From positions 1 through 38,638 of the forward strand of contig JBGAQU010000014.1 of assembly GCA_044220535.1 (NCBI GenBank): a stretch of 38,638 bases of DNA. The letters are read 5' to 3'. Shown in pieces: positions 14,864 through 22,696 of this stretch. Each line of letters opens with the position of its first letter. The stretch's first letter is position 1. The stretch comes from JBDHTS01 sp044220535. Lineage in GTDB: Bacteria; Pseudomonadota; Alphaproteobacteria; Micavibrionales; Micavibrionaceae. The notes beneath the pieces were generated by a model, which was not told where the DNA came from, did not search any database, and was given only the letters and a program-made list of their open reading frames with translations. The position numbers and the translations under genes are program-made.

Positions 14864-15199
14864 ATAATCAAAGCACTTTCTGTTGAATGACCGCATCAAT
14901 TTTTGGCAGAGAAATCGGCGAAATTTTGTCGTGATACAATTTGAAAGCACCAAGCCGTCGTTGCAAGGCGGCAAAGCCGACGAAGCAATCCAGATTTGGT
15001 GTTCCTAGATTCTAGCTAGATTGCTTCGCCTTCGGCTCGCGATGACGGCGACGTCCGCTTTTGTATCCCTATTCAAAGATTTAAAAGGTATAGACGGCGC
15101 CCTATAGGCAAACCATACAGGTTTTCCGGTGCGAAGGTTTTTCATTATGGGTGATCATGAAACATCCTATGCTCAGGGGTTACCAAAGCGCAGCGGATG
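14864..15199. other. Intergenic region of 336 bases between the small membrane protein and trpS
   Basis: It contains the palindromic repeat at 14956-15047 described separately. In the remaining 90 bases on the left and 150 bases on the right I see no convincing gene, RNA or intrinsic terminator. Confidence 0.6.
14956..15047. repeat. Imperfect palindromic repeat of about 92 bp (third repeat family)
   Basis: The left arm starts CGTCGTTGCAAGGCGGC and includes CGAAGCAATCCAGA; the right arm includes TAGATTGCTTCG and ends GGCTCGCGATGACG. The arms pair imperfectly, with an inner core CGAAGCAATC against GATTGCTTCG that is perfect. The ends again carry GATGACG, as in the other families here. It lies wholly between genes. 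Confidence 0.75.
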
Positions 15200-16204
15200 T
15201 TATTTGTTCCAGAAACCCATGATCTTCATCGTGTCCCCAAGCACAGGGGCCGCAATGGCGCGAGCCTTTTCGCCGCCTCTGGCCAGGATGCGATCGATTT
15301 CGGCCTTGTCGGAGAGAAGTTCGTTCATGCGTCTGGCGATGGGCGCCAGTTTTTCCACAGCCAGATCCGCCAAAGCCGGTTTGAAGGCGGAGAATTGCTG
15401 GCCTCCGAATTGTTTCAGGACGTTGGCGCGTGATGTATCGGACAATGCCGAATAGATCGTAACCAGATTGGCGGCTTCCGGGCGGCCTCCGAAACCGTCC
15501 ACGGTTTCAGGTAATGGTTCCATATCCGTTTTGGCTTTGCGGATTTTATTGGCAATGGTGTCGGCGTCGTCGGTCAGGTTGATACGGGTCATGTCGGATT
15601 CCGCTGACTTGCTCATTTTCTCCATGCCGTTGCGCAGGGACATGACGCGCGTTGCTTCGCCCAGGATCTGCGGTTCCGGCTGCGGAAAGAAGTCGACGTC
15701 GTAACGCGTATTAAAGGTCGAAGCCAGGTCGCGAGCAAGTTCCAGATGTTGTTTCTGGTCTTCACCCACCGGGACATGCGTTGCCTTATAGACGAGGATA
15801 TCGGCAGCCATCAACACGGGGTATGCGAACAGGCCAAGCCCTGCCCGTTCAGCATTTTTGCCCGCCTTGTCTTTGAACTGGGTCATGCGCTGCAGCTTGC
15901 CCATCTGCGCCATCGTGGCCAGCAGCCACATCAGTTGCGAATGTTCGGGAACAGCCGATTGGGGAAACAGGATGCATTTATCCGGATCGATCCCCGCCGC
16001 GATATAAGCAGCGGCGATTTCACGCGTGGCGTCGGCCAGACGATCCCGCTCATAAGACAGAGTGATAGCGTGCAGGTCAACAACACAGAACAGGCATTCG
16101 TAATCCTGGCGTTGCAAAGCCACCCAGTTCTTCAGCGCCCCAAGATAATTTCCGAGATGAAGGCGGTTTGTGGGCTGCATGCCGGAGAGGATGCGTCGTT
16201 CCAT
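15200..16204 (-). CDS. trpS: Tryptophan-tRNA ligase
   Basis: TrpS charges tRNA-Trp. The 334-residue product shows the HIGH-type motif as HLGN (16-19) in 'SGMQPTNRLHLGNYLGALK' and the KMSKS loop at 196-200, and its length is normal for the bacterial class Ic enzyme. The ATG at 16204 has an AGGA site about 6 bases upstream. In many alphaproteobacteria it directly follows murJ; here about 1.45 kb with an ankyrin gene and a P-loop gene lies between them. Confidence 0.96.
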   Translation of the reverse strand: MERRILSGMQPTNRLHLGNYLGALKNWVALQRQDYECLFCVVDLHAITLSYERDRLADATREIAAAYIAAGIDPDKCILFPQSAVPEHSQLMWLLATMAQMGKLQRMTQFKDKAGKNAERAGLGLFAYPVLMAADILVYKATHVPVGEDQKQHLELARDLASTFNTRYDVDFFPQPEPQILGEATRVMSLRNGMEKMSKSAESDMTRINLTDDADTIANKIRKAKTDMEPLPETVDGFGGRPEAANLVTIYSALSDTSRANVLKQFGGQQFSAFKPALADLAVEKLAPIARRMNELLSDKAEIDRILARGGEKARAIAAPVLGDTMKIMGFWNK

Positions 16205-16380
16205 GGAAGTCCTGCCTAATCAATGATTGCCGTATCGATGATCGGTATTTATGTCATAATCAATGCCGTAATGCCATACCATTCGTGCAGGGGGCAATTT
16301 TCTCAAAAATGATTTGAGGAATAACTCTGCATTACATTTCGGACAATTAAGTACCACTATCTAAATCATCCTCATTTATA

Positions 16381-16803
16381 TTATGGCCTTTTGGCCGCTT
16401 TCTTGAGAAGTTCATAGACCCTAACACCTTCCGGTCTTTTTCTTTCTTTTGCACGATCCAAGGCTGTCAACCGCATCCATCCTTCTATTGTAGGATTAGC
16501 GCCTGCATCAATCAGTAGTTTTGCCATCTCATAAGAGCAATTTGCGGCCACAAGGCCCAAAGGCGTTTCGCCGATTGTCTTTTCGCAATGTGCATTAACA
16601 TCTGCCCCTTGTTCTATTAAATATGCACATATATCCATGTGCGCCCCCTTTACCGCACAATGCAAAGGTGTCCAGCCCATATCATTAAAAACATCTATAG
16701 GATAGCCTTCTGCGATTAGCTGTCGAACGTTATCAATGTCACCATTCTGTGACGCAAAATGAAGCTTTTCTTTCTTGAACCAATCATCAGAATCATCTGC
16801 CAT
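16381..16803 (-). CDS. Small ankyrin-repeat protein
   Basis: The 140-residue product holds about three to four ankyrin repeats: 'EKLHFASQNGDIDNVRQLIA', 'GWTPLHCAVKGAHMDICAYL' with 'EQGADVNAHC', then 'GETPLGLVAANCSYEMAKLL' with 'DAGANPTIEG', and a capping repeat. There is no signal peptide, so it is a cytoplasmic protein-binding module of unknown partner, or possibly exported by a specialised system. I use the ATG at 16803; a GTG at 16821 has no ribosome site. AT-rich compared with trpS and murJ. Confidence 0.85.
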   Translation of the reverse strand: MADDSDDWFKKEKLHFASQNGDIDNVRQLIAEGYPIDVFNDMGWTPLHCAVKGAHMDICAYLIEQGADVNAHCEKTIGETPLGLVAANCSYEMAKLLIDAGANPTIEGWMRLTALDRAKERKRPEGVRVYELLKKAAKRP

Positions 16804-16917
16804 TATTTGAGAGTACTCCACAGGAAGTAAGTTGGGGAAGATACATCTTAAGCAATATATACTGTAAAAATAATACTTATATTAATGGCAGAAAGTTGTG
16901 ATAGGGCCAGCTGTTTT

Positions 16918-17526
16918 TCAAAGTCCAGTTTTTGGCAGTGATAGCTCGGACTTAAAGGTATTCCAGAACTTTCTAAAAGCAGATGCGTGTAGCAAGCTTT
17001 CATCAAAAACAGTAAATCTAACCAGCCGGCCGGATAAATCGAGGGGTGGCGCGTCGCTATTGAATTTCCCGATCAATGATAAAAGCGGCTTTTTCGATGC
17101 AATATTTATACGATCTACATAAATGCCCATATGTACGTTGTGACGCAAACGCCGCACCAAGTCAGGATCAAGATTCTGTATGAAGTTAATACCGCCCACA
17201 GTGCGGTGAGAAAGGAAATCACTAACGCCTGAGGTATTATAAACGGCATCCATAAAGGCGACTTGAAAATCCCGGCCCTTCCGTTTACCCGTCCAAAGCT
17301 GTTGATATTGATCCATCCCTGTCATGGATGCGCCTTCGTCCATTAACATCAAACGAATGATATCGGGGAAAATGGATTTACCGACATTAAAGCCGCCAGT
17401 CAGAACGAAGGTCAACGGGTGATGCGGATCGCGCATACGGCTGACTGGTAATGCAGTGGCCATGCGCCTTGCAATCTCGTGGATTTCATTTTCACTTTCA
17501 GTGATCGTTTCTACAGTCTTAAGCAT
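16918..17526 (-). CDS. P-loop NTPase, possibly a divergent TsaE-like protein
   Basis: The 202-residue product has a Walker A motif GGFNVGKS (44-51). The preceding region 'ITESENEIHEIARRMATAL' and the strand leading into the loop (HPLTFVLTGGFNVGKS) resemble TsaE, the ATPase of t6A synthesis, which reads 'GDLGAGKT'. A following 'FQVAFMDAVYN' sits where TsaE has 'H.DLYR', and 'INFIQNLDPDL' where TsaE has 'I.WPE.L'. It is longer than usual TsaE (about 150) and many hallmark residues differ. It may instead be an unrelated small P-loop family. The start is an ATG at 17526; a TTG at 17556 is possible. Confidence 0.55.
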   Translation of the reverse strand: MLKTVETITESENEIHEIARRMATALPVSRMRDPHHPLTFVLTGGFNVGKSIFPDIIRLMLMDEGASMTGMDQYQQLWTGKRKGRDFQVAFMDAVYNTSGVSDFLSHRTVGGINFIQNLDPDLVRRLRHNVHMGIYVDRINIASKKPLLSLIGKFNSDAPPLDLSGRLVRFTVFDESLLHASAFRKFWNTFKSELSLPKTGL

Positions 17527-17657
17527 GGGGAATTGCCAAATTAGTGTACAAAACAAGACGTTGATTCACCTTGTTTTTTCCAAACGCAATTTTTAACATA
17601 TAGTAAAATAGCATGATTTTTTAATTATGGCAATTATATAAACTTATAGCGTCGTTG

Positions 17658-19244
17658 TTAATTAATCTCATCAACCTCTTCAATCAATTCAACTTTTTTC
17701 CTTCGCCTCAATATGTATTTTTTGACTTCGTTCATGCTGAATACATGAGTGAAATGGGCCGCGGTGAAATAGACGATACCGCCTGCGCCAGTCAGGATCA
17801 ACAGCCCCAGCAGCCGGTATAGTTCCGCGCCATAGAACCAGTCATTCAGCCAGTATGTTATGCCGTATAGCGCCACACCCATCAGTCCTGCGCACAGGAA
17901 AATGCGGGGGACGCGGTTTTTCAGGCGGGCATCGAACCTGGCGGCTTCTTCATCCCGCAATCCGCGCCACAGGAAGAAGCATTGCACCCATCCGGCGAGG
18001 CCGGTGGCGAAGGCAATACCGGCGACGTCGATAAAGCGTGTCATGATCAGCGCGACGCCGATATTGACGAGCGCCATCATCGAGGCAATCCGCACCGGGG
18101 TTTTGGTGTCATGCCTGGACCAGTAGGCGGAGGAAAATATTTTTACGGCGACATAAGCTGGAAGACCAAAGGATAGACACGCCAGAACCGGAGACGTACG
18201 CACGGCGTCCTGTGGCGTATAATGCCCGCGCTGGAAGAGGACGGTGATGATTTCCTGATTGGCGACGATCAGCGCGACGGCGGCGGGTACGGTGAAGAAT
18301 AGACAGTATTCAAGAGCACGGTTGAACAAATCGTTTGCCTCTGCCACGTCTTTCCTTGCCAGCGCCTTGGTGAGCAGCGGCAGGAGCGCGGGGCCGACGG
18401 CGATGCCTACCGGGCCGAGCGGCAGCTGAAACAGCCGTTCGGCGTAGTACATGGCCGAAATCGCACCGACCGGAAGCCAGGACGCAATAATGATATCGGC
18501 GAATAAATTGACCTGGATGATCCCTGCCCCCATGACGCCCGGCGCCATCTGGCGGAACAGGCGCCCGACCTTTGGCGTCAGCCTGGGGCGAAGCATCGGC
18601 AACGGAATATTGTGTTTCTTTAAGTACCAGAGCAGCCGCGCCAGTTGGATCACACCGGAGATGGTGACGCTCCACGCGAGAGTGCGTCCGACATCGCCGA
18701 ACAGTTTCTGCCCGAACAGCATCGCCGCGATCTGGGTCAGGTTGAAAAAGATGGAGGTGGAGGCGAAGGGTCCAAAATGTTCATGGGCGTTCAGCATGCC
18801 GCCAGCCAGCGCACTTAAAGACATCAGCAGCAGATAGGGGAACATGATGCGGCAGAGTTCGACCGCCAGATCGTAACGCTGTGTCCCTTCTTCAAAACCA
18901 GGTGCGATCACGAACATCATGAACGGCATGGCAAGGACGACGGCGAAGCTGAAAATGCTTAAGACCATCAGCATGAAGGAGAAGGCTTCGCCAGCGAATC
19001 GCGATGCCTCCGCCTCGCCTTTCTGGCTGAGGGTTTCGGCGTAGATCGGCACGAAGGCCACGCTGAACGCGCCCTCCGCCGCCACGTTGCGGAAGAAGTT
19101 GGGGAGTTTCAGCGCCACGAAGAACGCATCGGCCACCGGCCCCGCGCCGAGAAAGGACGCGGTCATGATGTCCCGCACGAAACCGGCGATCCGGGACAGG
19201 CCCGTCAACCCGCCAACTGTTGCCATCGCCTTGATAAGGCTCAT
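17658..19244 (-). CDS. murJ: Lipid II flippase MurJ
   Basis: MurJ moves lipid-linked peptidoglycan precursor to the outer face of the inner membrane. The 528-residue product has about 14 membrane segments of the MOP fold. The N-terminal signature 'GGLTGLSRIAGFVRDIMTAS' is followed by 'GAGPVADAFFVALKLPNFFRN', with the conserved Arg residues in the cavity. The ATG at 19244 has AGGA 9 bases upstream; an upstream TTG/ATG extension to 19328 adds an unlikely hydrophilic leader. The tail is very basic and acidic (RRRKKVELIEEVDEIN). Minus-strand neighbour of trpS, as in many alphaproteobacteria, but with two extra genes between. Confidence 0.96.
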   Translation of the reverse strand: MSLIKAMATVGGLTGLSRIAGFVRDIMTASFLGAGPVADAFFVALKLPNFFRNVAAEGAFSVAFVPIYAETLSQKGEAEASRFAGEAFSFMLMVLSIFSFAVVLAMPFMMFVIAPGFEEGTQRYDLAVELCRIMFPYLLLMSLSALAGGMLNAHEHFGPFASTSIFFNLTQIAAMLFGQKLFGDVGRTLAWSVTISGVIQLARLLWYLKKHNIPLPMLRPRLTPKVGRLFRQMAPGVMGAGIIQVNLFADIIIASWLPVGAISAMYYAERLFQLPLGPVGIAVGPALLPLLTKALARKDVAEANDLFNRALEYCLFFTVPAAVALIVANQEIITVLFQRGHYTPQDAVRTSPVLACLSFGLPAYVAVKIFSSAYWSRHDTKTPVRIASMMALVNIGVALIMTRFIDVAGIAFATGLAGWVQCFFLWRGLRDEEAARFDARLKNRVPRIFLCAGLMGVALYGITYWLNDWFYGAELYRLLGLLILTGAGGIVYFTAAHFTHVFSMNEVKKYILRRRKKVELIEEVDEIN

Positions 19245-19374
19245 AAAATCAATCCTAACCTTCAGTCTATACCTGCATTGCACAAAACTCTCTTGCACAT
19301 TTCGCGCGGCAGGCGCTAAATCACGCACTCAAAACTAGAGTAAACCAGCCACTGCCCCAAGGACTTTCGTTCAG

Positions 19375-19893
19375 ATGGAACTGCGTACAGCCTACTGCCT
19401 CAATGCCCTGTTTCAAAGAAACAACCCGGCACGCCTTCTGAATACGGCCTATAGCCGCGTCAATACGATGATGGACATTGATGGCAAAAATACGCGCATT
19501 GTGAACACGCCGGGCGAAGCGGCCACTTATCTGACGCATATCCGCGACAACTGGCCCGCCGCAAATCATTTCGGATATGACAGCCCGTCCGGCACCGCCG
19601 TGATTGAATTCGTGATCAAGGGCGTGATTTACGACCGCCCCTGCTTTGACAAGCCGTGTGAATATGCGGTCGATGCTTTGAGCCTGAAATTCTTCGATCC
19701 GGAAGGCCCGTCGGTCCTGCAGCTGGATGAAACGTTCCTGCAAGGACTGGTGCATTACGATTCGCTGCCCGAGCTGCGCGCGCCGAACCTGCCGGGCTTT
19801 ATTGAAGTGCTGAGGCAGGCGGGCGAAACATGGAGCGCGATCAATTTCCTGCATGGCCTGCCCTGCAAGGCAAAGCGACTGGTAACAGCTTAA
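19375..19893 (+). CDS. Hypothetical cytoplasmic protein, 172 residues
   Basis: The product begins MELRTAYCLNALFQRNNPAR and has no signal peptide or membrane segment. It has mixed alpha/beta character, with 'GTAVIEFVIKGVIYDRP' as a likely strand pair and a helical C-terminus. An AAGGAC site lies about 10 bases upstream of the ATG. Codon use matches the neighbouring housekeeping genes, which supports a resident gene. The opposite strand also holds an open frame (19321-19854), but that lacks a good start and its protein is low in hydrophobic core pattern. I do not recognise a family. Confidence 0.6.
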   Translation: MELRTAYCLNALFQRNNPARLLNTAYSRVNTMMDIDGKNTRIVNTPGEAATYLTHIRDNWPAANHFGYDSPSGTAVIEFVIKGVIYDRPCFDKPCEYAVDALSLKFFDPEGPSVLQLDETFLQGLVHYDSLPELRAPNLPGFIEVLRQAGETWSAINFLHGLPCKAKRLVTA

Positions 19894-19933
19894 CGCCGTA
19901 GACTTACGGCACCGGCCGGTTTAAAACAACTGT

Positions 19934-20686
19934 ATGACTCAAAACCCCGAAAGCACCTGGTTCGGAACGCGCGCCGTAAAGCCTGATGAAAAAACCGCGC
20001 TGGTGCGCGGGGTGTTCGATTCGGTGGCGGAAAATTACGATGTCATGAACGATTTGATGTCCATGGGCGTGCATCGCCTGTGGAAGGACCGGTTGATCCG
20101 CATGATCCGCCCGCGACCCGGCTGGCGCTGCCTGGATGTGGCGGGCGGCACGGGGGATATCGCTTTCCGCTTGAGGAAAGCCGCAGGCGAAACCGCCGAT
20201 ATCACGATCCTGGATCTGGATGAGGCAATGCTGACCGTGGGCCGCAACCGCGCGGTGGATCGGGGTTATGCCGGGGATTTTACCTGGGTCAACGGCAATG
20301 CGGATTCCCTGCCCTTTCCGGATGAGAGTTTCGACCTGTATACGATCGCTTTCGGGCTGCGCAATGTCACGCGAATCGACACGGCGCTGGCGGAGGCATA
20401 CCGGGTTTTGAAGCCCGGGGGGCGGTTTTTCTGTCTGGAATTTTCGCGGGTCGATGAACCGCTTTTGCGCCGGATGTACGATTCCTATTCTTTCAATGTC
20501 ATTCCGCGTATTGGGCAGGCCGTGGCAAAAGACCGGGATAGCTATCAATATCTTGTTGAAAGTATTAGAAAATTTCCATCTCAAAAAACACTGGCAGCAC
20601 GTATGGGCAAAGCCGGGTTTACGAAGCCGCGTTTTGAGAATTTGAGTTTTGGCATTGCAGCCATTCATGAGGGCTGGAAGATCTAA
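19934..20686 (+). CDS. ubiE: Ubiquinone/menaquinone biosynthesis C-methyltransferase UbiE
   Basis: UbiE methylates C2 of the demethoxyquinol ring using S-adenosylmethionine. The 250-residue product carries 'VFDSVAENYDVMNDLMSMG' (28-46), the SAM-binding motif LDVAGGTGDIAF (67-78) and 'IAFGLRNVTRIDTALAEAYR' later, which are diagnostic for the family. In most alphaproteobacteria ubiB follows it; here the next gene is a low-complexity envelope protein instead. A weak inverted repeat (GGCGAGA ... TCTCGCC, about 20696-20740) lies after the stop but has no T-run. Confidence 0.95.
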   Translation: MTQNPESTWFGTRAVKPDEKTALVRGVFDSVAENYDVMNDLMSMGVHRLWKDRLIRMIRPRPGWRCLDVAGGTGDIAFRLRKAAGETADITILDLDEAMLTVGRNRAVDRGYAGDFTWVNGNADSLPFPDESFDLYTIAFGLRNVTRIDTALAEAYRVLKPGGRFFCLEFSRVDEPLLRRMYDSYSFNVIPRIGQAVAKDRDSYQYLVESIRKFPSQKTLAARMGKAGFTKPRFENLSFGIAAIHEGWKI

Positions 20687-20776
20687 GGGATAAGGCGAGA
20701 AAAGCCCTTGCAATGCCGCAGAATCTCGCCTATTAACCCTAATACTTTGATTTAACTTTAAGAACGGAAAACCATC

Positions 20777-21202
20777 ATGAGCAACAACCTTGTCAAAAAC
20801 GTCCTTCCTGCCGTCGCCATCATGGTTGCCGGTCTGGCCGGCGCCTACCTGGTATACGATAACTATTTCAACCGCGAGCAAGCTGCTGCCGTCAGCACGA
20901 TCGAGCCTGCCGCGGGCGTAGAAGCCACTTCTGCCGCCACAACCGATGCCGCCGTTGCCGCCCCTGTTGACGCAGGCGCCGTTGATGCCGTTCAAGGCAC
21001 CGCCGACGTTCCGGCTGCCGCAACCGTTTCAACCGAAACCGACAGCGCGACCGTTAAATCCGACGGCGAAGTGACCTACACGTCCACAACCGAAGAAGCT
21101 GCGCCTGTTGAAGGCGGCGCGATGGCTCCTCCTGCTGCTGGAGCGACCACGGAAACACACACCGAGACCAAGACCGAAGAGCACAAAGAAACCGCTCACT
21201 AA
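20777..21202 (+). CDS. Membrane-anchored low-complexity Ala/Thr/Glu-rich protein
   Basis: The 141-residue product has one N-terminal hydrophobic segment (about 8-27, VLPAVAIMVAGLAGAYLVY), probably an uncleaved anchor. The rest is a disordered chain rich in Ala, Val, Thr and Glu, ending in a 'TETHTETKTEEHKETAH' tail. Alternating acidic and small residues suggest an extended periplasmic tether or spacer. Many bacteria encode unrelated proteins with this look, so I assign no function. It is followed by a strong intrinsic terminator, so it ends its transcript. Confidence 0.7.
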   Translation: MSNNLVKNVLPAVAIMVAGLAGAYLVYDNYFNREQAAAVSTIEPAAGVEATSAATTDAAVAAPVDAGAVDAVQGTADVPAAATVSTETDSATVKSDGEVTYTSTTEEAAPVEGGAMAPPAAGATTETHTETKTEEHKETAH

Positions 21203-21222
21203 GCTTTGGTACTTTAAATTTG

Positions 21223-21263
21223 AAAGCCCTGGAGAGGTTTAAACCTTTTTCCGGGGCTTTTTT
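21223..21263 (+). terminator. Rho-independent terminator after the low-complexity protein gene
   Basis: AAAGCCCTGG pairs with CCGGGGCTTT around an inner GGTTTAAACC, followed by a T-run. It lies 20 bases after the stop at 21202. Confidence 0.85.
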
Positions 21264-21271
21264 ATTACTCT

Positions 21272-21355
21272 GTCATCCCGCAGCGTAGCGAATGGATCTC
21301 GACTGCTAGGCCTGGCCGCAATGGCTCAGATCCCTTCGCTACGCTGCGGGATGAC
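21272..21355. repeat. 84-bp palindromic element (second full-length copy)
   Basis: The outer 20 bases (GTCATCCCGCAGCGTAGCGA) are perfect inverted repeats, and pairing continues to about 28 bases with one mismatch. Its length is exactly that of the element at 4635-4718, though the arm sequence belongs to the GCAGCGTAGCG subfamily and the centre differs. It lies between a terminator and coaBC. Confidence 0.9.
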
Positions 21356-21402
21356 AAAATCAAGAAGATGACAAATATCTTTGAAATCACTATATAAATA
21401 CT

Positions 21403-22686
21403 ATGGCTTTGACTGATAAACGCATTCTTCTGATTATTTCCGGCGGCATTGCCGCTTATAAGGCGCTGGAGCTGATCCGGCTGCTGAAAAAAGACGGCGC
21501 GTCGGTAAAATGCATCCTGACAGAAGGCGGACAGAAATTCATTACGCCATTGAGCGTCGCATCCCTTTCGGGCGAACCCTGTTACACCGATCTATGGTCG
21601 CTGAAAGATGAGACGGAGATGGGACATATCCGCCTGTCCCGCGAGGCGGACATGATCGTGGTCGCGCCGGCCAGCGCCAATCTGATCGCGAAAATGGCGC
21701 ATGGCATGGCGGATGATCTGGCTTCCACCACATTGCTGGCCAGCGACAAACCCGTGCTGATTGCGCCTGCGATGAACGTGGAAATGTGGAACAATCCGGC
21801 GGTGCGGTACAATATCGACGTGCTGGAAAATTACGGGGTTAAGCGCATTGGTCCTGCCGCAGGAGATATGGCCTGCGGTGAAGTGGGCGAAGGGCGGATG
21901 GCGGAACCGGAGGTGATCGCCGAGGCGATCAGTTGCGAGTTGCGAGTTGCGAGTAAAAAAGATTTATCTTTCTCGCAACCCGCAACTCGTAACTCGCAAC
22001 TCAAAGGGCTGAAAGCCCTTGTTACATCCGGCCCGACCTATGAGCCCATCGATCCTGTGCGTTTTATCGGCAACAGGTCATCCGGGAAGCAGGGACACGC
22101 TATCGCTACCGCACTGGCGCAATCTGGTGCGCAGGTGACATTGGTTACGGGGCCGGTGAGTTTGCCTGATCCACAGGGCGTGCAAACCGTGCATGTTGAA
22201 ACGGCAGCGGAGATGATGGAGGCCTGCAAGGCTGCCCTGCCCGCCGATATCGCCATCTGCGCCGCCGCTGTCGGTGACTGGGCATCGGCGAGCGTAGCGA
22301 AAAGCAAGATCAAGAAACAGGGGCGCCAGCCGCCGCCTATCCTGAAGCTGAAGGAAAACCCGGATATTCTGGCGACGCTGAGTCGCCCGTATACGGGCCG
22401 CCCCAAACTGGTGGTGGGGTTTGCCGCGGAGACGGGCAAGCTGGTCGAGGAAGCGACGCGCAAGCGCAAGGCCAAAAACTGCGACTGGATTTTGGCCAAT
22501 GATGTTTCGGAAGGCGTATTTGGCGCGGATGCGAACCATGTCTGGCTGATTGATAACAGCAACCAGGAAGATTGGGGCGCGATGAGCAAACAGGATATCG
22601 CGCAGAAACTGGTTGAGCGGATCGGGAATTATTTTAAGATTGAAAATGAAAAGCCTGCATCGTCCAAAAAATTGACCCGCATTTAA
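21403..22686 (+). CDS. coaBC: Bifunctional phosphopantothenoylcysteine decarboxylase/phosphopantothenate-cysteine ligase
   Basis: CoaBC catalyses two steps of coenzyme A synthesis. The N-terminal FMN decarboxylase domain has 'SGGIAAYKALELIR' (13-26), catalytic His75, PAMNVEMW (122-129) and the redox Cys158 in 'ACGEVGEGRMAE'. The C-terminal ligase starts at about 201 (KGLKALVTSGPTYEPIDPVR) with SSGKQG (226-231). Residues 177-200, between the domains, are encoded by a palindromic repeat and are absent from ordinary CoaBC linkers as I know them. The 427-residue length is slightly above usual. dut follows after 10 bases, the usual alphaproteobacterial order. Confidence 0.95.
   Translation: MALTDKRILLIISGGIAAYKALELIRLLKKDGASVKCILTEGGQKFITPLSVASLSGEPCYTDLWSLKDETEMGHIRLSREADMIVVAPASANLIAKMAHGMADDLASTTLLASDKPVLIAPAMNVEMWNNPAVRYNIDVLENYGVKRIGPAAGDMACGEVGEGRMAEPEVIAEAISCELRVASKKDLSFSQPATRNSQLKGLKALVTSGPTYEPIDPVRFIGNRSSGKQGHAIATALAQSGAQVTLVTGPVSLPDPQGVQTVHVETAAEMMEACKAALPADIAICAAAVGDWASASVAKSKIKKQGRQPPPILKLKENPDILATLSRPYTGRPKLVVGFAAETGKLVEEATRKRKAKNCDWILANDVSEGVFGADANHVWLIDNSNQEDWGAMSKQDIAQKLVERIGNYFKIENEKPASSKKLTRI
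21931..22001. repeat. Palindromic repeat inserted in the interdomain linker of coaBC
   Basis: Three tandem AGTTGCG/A units form the left arm (AGTTGCGAGTTGCGAGTTGC and on), then an AT-rich loop (about 18 bases), then a right arm that pairs with it with two mismatches (ending AACTCGCAACT). It starts exactly on a codon boundary (codon 177), and about 72 bases, 24 codons, look inserted. Reading frame is kept and no stop is introduced. Confidence 0.88.
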
Positions 22687-22696
22687 AGGATCGCTT

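Noticed and set aside
19321..19854. 177-codon minus-strand open frame opposite 19375-19893
   Set aside because: The plus-strand frame has a ribosome site and better codon use; the minus frame looks like its shadow.
20690..20745. Terminator after ubiE (GGCGAGA/TCTCGCC inverted repeat)
   Set aside because: The arms are short, the loop is about 25 bases and no T-run follows.
19904..20995. 363-codon minus-strand open frame opposite ubiE
   Set aside because: It is a shadow of ubiE and its downstream region. The translation is rich in Arg, His, Gln and Gly without a fold pattern.
1658..21355. The GTCATCCC palindromes as CRISPR repeats
   Set aside because: The copies are kilobases apart, vary in sequence and have no regular spacers.
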